Source: Amaranthus tricolor
Taxonomy: Eukaryota; Streptophyta; Magnoliopsida; Caryophyllales; Amaranthaceae
NCBI RefSeq assembly: GCF_026212465.1
Contig: NC_080057.1
Span: 23,943,647-24,007,646 of the forward strand
Direction of reading: 5' to 3'
Length of the DNA: 64,000 bases
The position numbers and the translations under genes were made by a program. Of this stretch, positions 1 to 10,100 are shown in pieces. Position 1 is the stretch's first letter, and every line of letters starts with the position of its first letter. Under the pieces are notes generated by a model, which saw only the letters and a program-made list of their open reading frames with translations, was not told the DNA's origin and did no database searches.

Positions 1-2140
1 GATATATAAACCACAATATCAAATCATCAAACACATTTGAATCGTTGGTGAAATTATCTCGGTAAAGGAAAATGTAACAGTGCAAAGCATCATGCAGTTG
101 AAGGATAAACAAAAGTAAGACCATTGGCACTATGCATTTTATGCACGAAAGGAAGTAGATATAAATGAGCATCGAACAGTCAATACAAGTTTCAATCAAC
201 CACACTAATCTAAAATATTATATCTTAAAAATACAAGCATACAAAACACTACTCAAAATCCATAATAGCACTACCTCCTCCTGAGCCACATGATCCCTCC
301 CCCATACATTTACTTTCCCTTTTCTAGGTACTCATATCCAAGGTTATGAGGATCACGATTCACGATCCTACTTGATATCAAAAAAAGGTTAGTATCAAAA
401 CGGTAGGTTACAAATAAACTAAAATATGATAAAATATGTAGTCCCTAATCAGAATGATTCATTTAAAAAGTTTTAATTGAGATAAAATTTCTTTTACTTC
501 ATGTTTAAGGAATGAAACAGAAAAAGATTCAAGAATTAGTTCAAAATTCCATGACCAAAAACTTCTATCATATTATAAAATATTTTCAAACATATGTGTG
601 TGAAAGAAATTAGTGTAGGATTGTGCATAAGTAAAACTAATCATAACTAAGACAAACTTTTAGGATTGGATTGGATCATTGGATCGTAGAATCATATACC
701 GATCCTACCATTCAAAATTTTAATCCAATTATGATCATAAGATTTGACTAACACAACGATCTTACTTAAGATACAAATCGCTCGCATGTTTTTGAATCGT
801 AGGATAGTAGATTAAAATCAGGATTTTTATAACAATGCTTATATCCCTTTTCTTCCGATCCCCATGCTTTGCTCCCCTAAATTACAGGCCTACCCCGTTT
901 GGGTCCACATACTATATCTTTATCAATGTCCCTCTATCAAATAGAGATCAATATTTCTTTCAAACCCCAAGGATTTGATTTTATCATCATATTGTACATT
1001 CGCGTTGTCGTATTTCAAATTTAGTTTGACAAGTTAATGATCGTTTCAAACACAACTCATGGAAACAAAATTCATCATAACTTGTCCATCCCCATTACTG
1101 AAATCTTTGAACACCCCTATTCAATTAAAGTCCAGAAAACTAAGATTATTTCTCTGTTCAAAAAAACTGAAAATTTTCTGGGTAGAATTTGTATTGATTA
1201 GAAGAAATAATTACTGAAGATAGAAGTTGTGGTTAACAAGTTTCAATGGGAACTTTAAAGGAGTATACATACAGGATAAAAATACAGTGGGAGAAGCAGA
1301 GTTATATTGAAAAACATGACTTCAACTAGGTTAGCATCAAACTGTTAAGAAAATTAAACTCTTACTGGGTTTTCAAATAAGCTAGTTGGGGAAAAGTATA
1401 TTCTTCTGATTCAACAATTGAGTAAATGGCTTGTAGTTGGTGGAAGTGAATTTTATTGAAATTTTGTTTTGCATTGAGTTCATTGAGGAAAGCTGAAAGT
1501 GACTTCAGAGTCCAATTTTGAAAGCTCGTTCTCAAGTTTCCTACATTGGCAGCTAACTCCTCTGGTGACAGGAATATGAAAAGGTGCACATAATTGAACA
1601 GAAAGAAGGAATTCTTAATGCCACAATAACAGAAATGAAAATGGAAATAAAGAATATATGTCGAGTGCATTCCCTGATACAAATTTCTCAAAATAAGATG
1701 TGAAGCGCTTTCAACGTCAATGAGATCTTTGTACAAATGAAAGGGGCATCAGAGAAACAAGGGAAAATATGAAAAAAGAAGAAAAGAGAAACTTTCAAAA
1801 GATTTTGAAATTCTCGGAATAGTAGAAACTTGTGGATATTAGTGGTCTTTTCAAGCTTAACATTGGAATTTTTTTGATGGGGAAACTTATTTGCATGTCC
1901 ATGGGTTAGAAAGCGACTCAAGTAAGCTAAATTGTAGCTTAAATGTGACAGAAAATGTTAAAGTGATCCATTAATGTTCAACAAACATTGAAAAGACCAC
2001 TAACAACCCATGGACATGTAAATAAGTTTCCCCATTAAAAATGTAAATCAAGTAAGCAGAGGAGGCTTTATATAACTCAGCAGAGAAATTTTCAGGCTAA
2101 AATGTCTCTGAAATACAACAAAAAAGAATCTCAAGCTTAC
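1..2140. other. Presumed last intron or 3' flank of the mS35 gene, no exon recognised
   Basis: The minus-strand gene to the right ends in a good donor at 2140 (GAG|GTAAGC), so this stretch should be intron, with the last exon beyond the left edge. I searched the minus strand here for the expected mS35 C-terminus (a Phe-x-His/Asn-Arg-Glu-Glu-Asn block) and did not find it. A minus-strand open stretch at 1362-1565 looks mildly coding, but it matches nothing I know and is in the wrong phase for the donor. A broken inverted repeat lies at 1842-2036. Confidence 0.4.
1842..2036. repeat. Inverted repeat with its two blocks in shuffled order
   Basis: Block A (gtggtcttttcaa, 1842-1854) and block B (about 31 bp, tggggaaacttattt...catgggtt, near 1877-1908) recur as reverse complements at 1989-2001 (A) and about 2005-2036 (B). 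The plus-strand order is A-B-A'-B', so this is not a simple hairpin. It looks like the rearranged ends of a small inverted-repeat transposon. Confidence 0.6.
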
Positions 2141-5100
2141 CTCTCACTTGTGATTGTTAGCTCATCTTTTCCAGGATGATACCTTTTCCCTACTATTTCC
2201 CGCAGTCGACGAAATTGATATTTTGAAAGTCCAAGCTCTTTAACAGTCACCGATAATTTCACCTTTCTATTTTTGGGATGCCATGCATCACCTCCTAGAC
2301 ACATTACCACCCGTGATTGCCATCTGAGTATTGGACCCTTACCAGGTGGATCATCAGACATCTTCTCTACAGGCTCAGTCGCCTCATCTGACTTTGGTTC
2401 TTGCTCTGTCTTCTTCAAATAATCAGCCACAATCTGATCCTCAAATTCCTTGAAGTGCTGATATGCTTCCTCTGGTTCAAGCTCCTGTCTTTCACATTTA
2501 TCTCCTAATTCATCAAACTTTGCTTTAACCTTTCGCTTAATGTCATCTGAAACAATCCACATATACAATGTTAATAAAATCATACACTTACACTTAAAAG
2601 TTTCTTGTTGATATTTGATTGTCTGAAATCTTGAATCTCCATTTCACATTGATAGTTAACCACGATCTGACATTCTGACTGTATGACTTATGAGATCATG
2701 GATCTCCTCTCACATTAATAGTAAACCACTACACACCACAAAAATGTAAGCCTTAGCGGTTAATGTTCAAGAGACAGGATACTGATGATCTAGAAGATAA
2801 ACAAACACTGCTTCCTCGTCCCTACTAGTATAACTTTACATATTCCAGATACCAAAAACATTTAAGATCATAATATCTGCTTTCCCTATTTAGGATTAAA
2901 GTCGTAATCTGGTGTAAAAGGTGGCGAAAAAGTTATCATCTTTCCTAATAAGTAATCATTTACCATTAGAGTTCTTAATCTACAACTAAAATTAAGAAAA
3001 AAAATGAAAATGACAAAATGATAACAAATTATCTTTTGTAAAATCATCTTGTATCCTTGATTTGGACGTTTAGAATGGAACTTATAAAAATTTGTTTTGT
3101 CATTCAGCACCTTAAAACATTGGAAACACATCTTGTATAAAGAAATTGTCTGTAGAGAGACAACTGAAGTAAACTTTGTGGTGGTTGGAATTTCTTATTT
3201 CCACTCCCTTCAATAGGTATGGAACAACCTATACCCAATTTCACTTCTTCTTTTTATCCCATTAGCCCTTCCCTACTCTTTCATCTTTCCATTAATTTTA
3301 TCGATCTCTTCATATATCCCCTCCATTGACTCTATCGTCCTGAAAAGACTCCCCATTCATTCCTCTCCCCCATCTACCAGAAGTCGTGTCTCCCTAACTA
3401 ACTATTTATCAATTCTCTCCTATTCCAAATTTATCAGAAGCTTATGACTAATCATTTACATATGGGTGGTCCCTTACATAGCTTACTTACAATCAATATA
3501 AACTTAAAATTTGATATACGTTTTTCTCTGTTTTCTTGTTGAAAAGAACTAGAATATTAAATAACTTTGATGTTGAAACCCAGATAAAATGTTTCATTAC
3601 GGTCACGATTGTGAAGGATTCGTCCTCCCCTTGGCCCAGCCAACCATGGCTTATTACATCCTTAAATCCCTCATGATTTTCTCCCATCTTCCCCTTATTT
3701 CACTTTCAGTCAATCTGCCTCCATCTTATTTACAAAAAGGAGCAAAGCGCCATAAGGCGCTAAGGGTCCTCAAAGACTAGGCCTAGGCATTTGGGGAAAT
3801 CAATAGCCTTTCAATGTGAGGCGCACAAAAGTTCTGAAAAAACAAAAAGAAAATTCTAACAAAAAACCGCAGAAAAGTTTGGAAAAAAGATTAGAATTAC
3901 CGAAAAGGGAAGAGAAAATATACGTGGCAGGTGCTCACATTAAATGAGTTTCTTGTGAGGCTAATACCAAAATACGATATCAAGCACTTGCCTTTATAAG
4001 GCGCTCTAAAGTGCTAGCCTTAGATGGCATAGGCAAGCTTTTTAAAACTAAGGCCTAATTTTCAAGGGCTAATCAAAACTTCATTTGATGCTTGGCCATT
4101 TCATTCATTACCTCAAGTCATTTAGCTATTTGAAAGCTTCTTAGTACTTGTGTAGTACTTTTATTTTGTCAAATTAAGGATATATGAAAACTCTTGATCT
4201 TAAATACAAAAATCTGAATCATATTGATTTTAACTTTAGAGAGCAGTGACTGATGATGATGAAGTGGTGGCTAGTAGGGTAAGGGCTGGGGTGGGGTGGG
4301 AAGAGGGAGGGTAGTGGTGGGAAGGGTGGTGGGAGGTGGTGGGATGATGAAGGAAGTTTTTCTATAAAGTTTTAAGTTTTTAAGATTGGAAAATAAAGGA
4401 AAATGAAATAACGGAAAAAAATTCAATAAGATCACGATTAAGAAAGTTAAATAACACAGGTTACCATTGATAACCCAAAAAACTTACTGGTACCATTCAT
4501 AAAGCGCTGGAATTTTCCTTCTTAAATTTATAGTGTCAAATGATGAAAAAGCTTTTTAAAGATCCTATTAGACAACAAATGCTTAACTTTGGAGGTTAGA
4601 ATAACGTCACAACTAAAAGCGATAAACAACCTTGAACATAGCAAGACATTGAACTAGCTGATTAACATAACATAGCAAATATAAGAAGCTTGCAAGAAAT
4701 GAAACTTAATCAATATACCTGGGAGGAGCTTATCCCAATCGCGCATATCCTCTAAAATCTCTTCACACTCCTTCATGTCCCTTGCAAGCCCAAATTTACT
4801 TGCTTCCTGAACAATGGAACCCCATTTTTTCTCATCCATGCTAAAGAACTCATCCTCTAGTAAGCTATTCACAACATAATTCTCGGCGTTACACAAATTC
4901 GGAATATCTTCATCAGTTTCATGCGCCTCCTCAAAATCTTCCTCGAAATCTTCATCACGTATACCATCAATTGGAGAAAAACGCAATTCTTCCAACAGCT
5001 CATCATCAGTAAGCTCGTGCTTCCCTGATAACTTCCTTTTGAGTATGGCTTCATAGACAGAGGAGAATGCCTCTTCATCACCCTTGAAGTACTGTTCTAT

Positions 5101-5709
5101 CCTCTTTTTCAACTCTAGATATAACATTTGCACATAATAATCAGAATCATAAAACATAAAAATGTGAAACAGTCCAAAAAAAATTCATTCCCATTTTTAT
5201 AAATCATACAACAATGAGAACGGAAAGTCAATCAATAGCAGAAAACATAAAATTCATAGCTTTTGCGAGTAGGCGGGAACTGTGATAGTTCAGCCAGCAT
5301 TGCCCACTCTATACTAGTATTGTCGATTCGCGATAATGTAAATGTGTACACAAAATACAAACTAATTCCAGAAACAAGCTATATAGCAATTCAATATTTT
5401 GGAATAAAAATCAATAAATAGATAGATTTACAAGTAAACAGAGAAAAAAAAGCCCAAAAACTAGATAATAAGAAAGGGAATGATTAAAGGGTAAATACCT
5501 TCATTGCTGACATCCTCAACCTCATCAGGAAGAGTAGATTTAGAGCTTTGATCAGAAGAATCATTTTCAGAGGAGAAGAATCTGGGAGAGTATGAACGAG
5601 AAATCGGAGGTAACAGATTTCGACGAATAGGAATTCGATTGGAAATGGTAGGGGATGATGTAAAATTGCGAGTGAAGAACAAAATATTTCTGAGAATTAC
5701 TCTTTTCAT
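2141..5709 (-). CDS. mS35: Mitochondrial small ribosomal subunit protein mS35-like (3' partial)
   Basis: Component of the mitochondrial ribosome small subunit. Three exons are visible: 5709-5499, 5114-4719 and 2546-2141 (phases 1, 1, 2), giving 337 residues. The start at 5709 is the first ATG; the N-terminus (MKRVILRNILFFTRNF) is basic and Ser/Arg-rich, as a mitochondrial presequence should be. An acidic central part follows (KRIEQYFKGDEEAF; DEDFEEDFEEAHETDEDIPN), then the most conserved block: PPGKGPILRWQSRVV, a Gly-Gly-Asp-Ala-Trp-His-Pro-Lys-Asn-Arg segment, KELGLSKYQFRRLREIVGKR and YHPGKDELTITSER. This matches my memory of the plant S24/S35 mitochondrial ribosomal family (about 400 aa), so roughly 80 C-terminal residues are missing and probably lie left of position 1. 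Intron 2 (2547-4718) is long and holds a G-rich tract and repeat debris. A telo-box sits just upstream of the ATG. Confidence 0.85.
3735..4060. repeat. Dispersed plant repeat fragment with gcgc/aggc core words
   Basis: The stretch has repeated core words (aagcgcc, aaggcgct, gaggcgc, aaggcgctc) and no coding signal. It resembles degenerate interspersed repeats common in plant introns. It lies in intron 2 of the mS35 gene. Confidence 0.35.
4277..4343 (+). other. G-run tract with G-quadruplex potential
   Basis: The plus strand has about ten runs of three or more G with short spacers (for example ggggtggggtgggaagaggg) inside otherwise AT-rich DNA. It lies in intron 2 of the minus-strand mS35 gene, so the G-rich strand is the transcription template. 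Folding is inferred, not shown. Confidence 0.6.
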
Positions 5710-5763
5710 GGCTTCTCAATTCAATCTGTCTGTCTCTCTCTTTCTTGTTCTTACTTTCGGCAG

Positions 5764-5772
5764 TTAGGGTTT
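5764..5772 (-). promoter_or_regulatory. Telo-box (AAACCCTAA) upstream of the mS35 gene
   Basis: Minus-strand AAACCCTAA lies 55 bp upstream of the mS35 start codon. Telo-boxes near transcription starts are a known feature of plant genes for ribosomal proteins and other translation components, which fits this gene. Function here is inferred from position. Confidence 0.6.
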
Positions 5773-5875
5773 AAAGGAAGCCAAAATCCTCCGAAAACCC
5801 CTGTTTAATTCATTTTTATTATGAAATGATTTAATTCAAATTGTTTTACTCCTAATAATAATTACTCACTAATTA

Positions 5876-6004
5876 GTACCATTTTTCCAAAGTAAAAATC
5901 ATTTTTAATTCACTTTAAAAAATAAGTATCCACTATCCAGTATCATTTTTTCAAAGTAAAAATCATTTTTAATTTACTTTAAAAAATAAGTATCCACTAT
6001 CCGG
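5876..6004. repeat. Tandem duplication, 2 x about 65 bp
   Basis: Two adjacent copies (5876-5940 and 5941-6004) share aaagtaaaaatcattttta and aaaaaataagtatccactat with only a few differences. Confidence 0.85.
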
Positions 6005-6343
6005 TCAAAATAAGTAATCAATAAAAATAAAGTTTAATTAATAAAAATAAGTTTTAATCAACAAAAATCAGTTAATTATATAAAAATAAATTATAATCAG
6101 TAAAAATCAATTTTGATCAAAATAAATTTTGATTAGTAAATTACAATTAAAAAAAATAACGTGAACCAAATATGGCCTAAAGTCATGATGCTGGATGCGA
6201 TTTTCATCTATCTTTTTTACCATCGGTCTATTTTATAATAAAAGATACTACTCCATTATGAGTCATTTTTAATGTTTGAAATTTATTTTTAATAAAAGTA
6301 TTAGTGATAGATTATCAATTTTCTACATTATATAATAATTGTT

Positions 6344-6430
6344 GTTATTTTTCCATACATATAACATTACTATCTTTTTCTTATTTGTTATTTTTCCATA
6401 CATCTAACATTACTATCTTTTTCTTTTTAC
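6344..6430. repeat. Short tandem duplication, about 44-bp period
   Basis: The words gttatttttccatacat and aacattactatctttttct each occur twice, 44 bp apart. Confidence 0.8.
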
Positions 6431-7166
6431 TAGAGATAGACATTATTTTTCCCATCATCATCAAATTTTATTATAGTTTACGAATCATCAGTTCATCACC
6501 AAATCATATACTTTCTTTATCTTTTAGGCAGTGAGCAGTAACCATACATTATAATCTAAAAACATACTATATGAGCTTTGTTTGTAGTGAGTAGTGACCC
6601 TATAAGTGACCTAGGCACGTCCAATCCTACTTAATTCTTCTCTACTTGAGAAAAACTCCTTGCGAAAAGATTGAAAAATATGACGATTTTTCTTATGGAT
6701 ATGTTATTGATGGAGAGTATAACACTAATAATAACTATAAATAGCATCGAAAAGCAAACGATGATGGGTTCAAACCCAAATAATGAGGATTGAGAGTAGT
6801 CAGAGTTTTCCTTTGTGTATATATAGTGATGTAGGGGTCCGTTAAGTTCTGTCTAGAGAAGAATTAAGAAAATAGTCTTGTTTAGGAAGGTTGAAAGGAG
6901 CACAAGTATGAATTGTCCGTCACTTTTTCGCACTCAGATCCTATTTTCTAGTGGGATATTGAGCTGATGATGAGTCTTGTTTAGGAAGGTAATTACCTAT
7001 GCTTCTCTTGAGAGGTTAATGAGATAAATAATACTCTCTGGTCCTAATATGTAAGAACTTTTTGAGTCATATGGTGCAAATTATGAACATTAATAAATTC
7101 CAATAAATTGTAATAGAAATAATAAATTGCCGTTGCTTCTTACATCACTAAAAAAAATATATTGTT

Positions 7167-10100
7167 TTATCTAATCTCTGAGCAATTACTTGGACCAACA
7201 GGTTCCCTTAAGCAATATGCTATGGCATTAACAGCTGCTTCAATAGATGCATCTTCTCCCTGTGGAAAATATAAAGCCAAGTGATAACCTCAATACGAAA
7301 ATATAGTAAGGTCGAAAACCCGATCCTAAAGTCCAGGTTGTTTCTGGCCTTCTGGGCATGTGCAAAAATGCTCGATCACATAGGACCTTCCATTTAGAGC
7401 CCTCACATCAAACTTGGGTAATTGGGCGGGTTTCGAATCAGGTCAATTACAACCCTTATTTGTACATCAAAATATGTTGAAATTCGTATTTGATTTTATA
7501 TTTGGGTTATTTATAATCGAGTCGAGTCATACTTGGCTTAGGTTAATCGGGTCAAATTTGAACAGCTCTGACAAGCAAAGAAACGAGAATCAACTCGACA
7601 CTGAAGGGACTCACCTTTTCTTTCCAGTAAAATATATTTCCATATTTCCCAGCCAAACGACTCCAAAAACTACGCGGAATATCAAGATCAACTTGTTCTC
7701 CCACATTAAAGTTCAATATATTCCCTATCGAAAAGATCGACAATCATAAATCATAAATGTATCAGCAAACTGCAAAAGATCACATAAATGAGTTTCCACA
7801 ATGTGAATTTCTTTACCAAATGTAGGATCAGCAACAAATACGATCGTTCGATCATCCACATTCCAGAAATCTTTGATTGCCAATCCTAAGAAGAATACGA
7901 TAACACAAATTTATCGTCTAGAAAGATAATTGCAAACAAAAGTGGAAAGATAAATTAATCTAGCAAAATTGTGATTAAAAAAAGACTCAGGTTACCAGGT
8001 GTATCAGGGTAATTCTGTGCTAAGATCCTTAACTTGAATCCTGTATCTTTCTCAAGGTCAGCAATCTCATCTGCAAGTCTTTTTTCCTGGAAATTTTTGA
8101 TGCAACATTATTATAGGAGAATCTATTCTAGGATGATTTTATTGTTGTCCATTAGTGTACACTTTCGGTAGCTTAATCTAACATGCCATACGTGGCTCCC
8201 CCCTAGGGTGCGGTATGGAGGTCGGTCAGATGTAGGCAACCTTACCCTTATTAGTGATAACAAAGAGGTTATTTTCGATTGACCCTTGATAGCAAACATT
8301 ATCTACAACTTTACATAAATGAACAATTAAAGTAAAAATATCCATTCATTCTCAATGAGTAGTAAAAAAGTGCATGCAATCCTTATCTATGATCCTCCAC
8401 CTTCGATTGGAAGGAAATATAACAAGAGAGCATTTGTTTTTTATGTACAAAGATCAAAGTTATACCCGGGACAAAAGCTCACATAGTTGAAGCAGGTTTC
8501 AAATTTTTGTTTGAAACAATTTTTGGCCTAAAAAGTTGTATTTACTTTGAAGACAAATAGAGTATATAAGATATCATGAGGCTTGTCCAAAAGCTTAAGT
8601 TGATGGTTGAGACCTAGGATATGTTATATATGATGGAGTATATAACATTCTTGGGTCTCAACTCTCAACCATTGGCTTACGCTTTTGGTTAAAGCCCCAG
8701 AAAATAGTATATACTCTATCAAAGATAATTTTTGTAGAGACAAACATTTGAAATTTTGAAAGGAAATGCCTGACTAAAATTTATCGAAGTTTGTGACTAG
8801 TGTCACATGATTCGTTTATTTCCTCACTAATTGCGAATCAGAAAAAGCAAATGATGGTCGACTTTTAGACTTTTTTTTGGTCAATCTAAGCGAATCACGA
8901 ATTTGAAAAGTGAATTAGCCAACGAATTATGTAACACTGTTTGTGACACTCCACTCCATATGATGGTCTGGAAAACATTTACATATGTTTGTTACTTTAA
9001 TCACCTTGACAAATAGCTTGGATAACGTAAAAAATCAAAAGCAATAAAATAAACAACAGTTGTTTGGTGACTGATCACATGTAATCCAGTCTCCATCAAA
9101 CAAAAAAATTCTATTGCAAAGCAGTAGGTATACTCTTAAGCAGCTTCAAAGTATAGCTTAATCACCTGTCCAGCGGAGAGGAAGCCGGCAACATCAATAA
9201 CAGCAGTATACTCCTTAGGAAGCAGTTCAGGCTTGTTAACGCCCATTTTCGCTTCAGCATGCTCAACTACAATACGAGATGATTTCATCGAATGCAGCTT
9301 CTTAGCCAAAAAAATAGATGAGGACTGGACACCTTTAAGAAACTTTTAAATGTACAAGTGCCAATATTATAGATACTTCTGACAAATTATAGTACTGAAC
9401 AAATGTTTCTTGTTTCCCTTGCAAGTTAATAAACATTGGAAGGGAGTATCCCAGAATAGGAAACTTTCTTATCTATGTTTACAGTGTATACTTATTTATT
9501 TCATATCAAATTAAGGAATGCAAATCCATAAGTGTTCATTCGGATCATCGGGTTGATTTCGGGTTAGGTGTTTCGGGCGGTTTGAAATCGGGTTTTATGT
9601 CCATATTGCTTTTTACATAATTGTAAATCATTTTTGAAGTCGGGTTAAATCAGTTTCGGTTACAAGGTCGGATAAATTTCGGGCCATCAGATCTGTTTTG
9701 AACACCTCAGAAGGAATGCGTACTCAGGAGTCAGGAGGGATAGATTTTGTAACCTTCAAGAAGCAATTAGAAGAACAAGTCAACATACCAAAGCTTCATG
9801 CCAGAGCCCAAACCCATTGGATTTGGGAGAACTCGGGTGCATGGATTTCGTAACCTACAGAAAGCACTACTTACCAAGGTTCCCTTTAAGAAAACTCAAC
9901 CTACGACCGTGAGGAGAAAATGTGACCCACCACAAAGGAAGCAAAAGCATGGTGAAAATTATGAGCGCTATTTAGCGGTCATTTGTACACCAATATCTAG
10001 AAACTAACTAGCGCAATTCGTCCTTATACAACAATAAATCTCAGTACAATAGACTCTTGCATACGATGAAGTCTGCAATAACAAAATACACAAGCCTTAC

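Larger units (their letters stand above)
5710..7166. other. Intergenic, AT-rich, two local tandem duplications
   Basis: This is the gap between the 5' end of the mS35 gene and the 3' end of the thylakoid lumen gene. It includes the mS35 promoter. I see no coding region. Two imperfect direct duplications are listed separately. Confidence 0.6.

Noticed and set aside
1362..1736. Minus-strand open frame that could be the last mS35 exon
   Set aside because: Its sequence does not resemble the mS35 C-terminus, and the phase required by the donor at 2140 gives a different frame that stops early.
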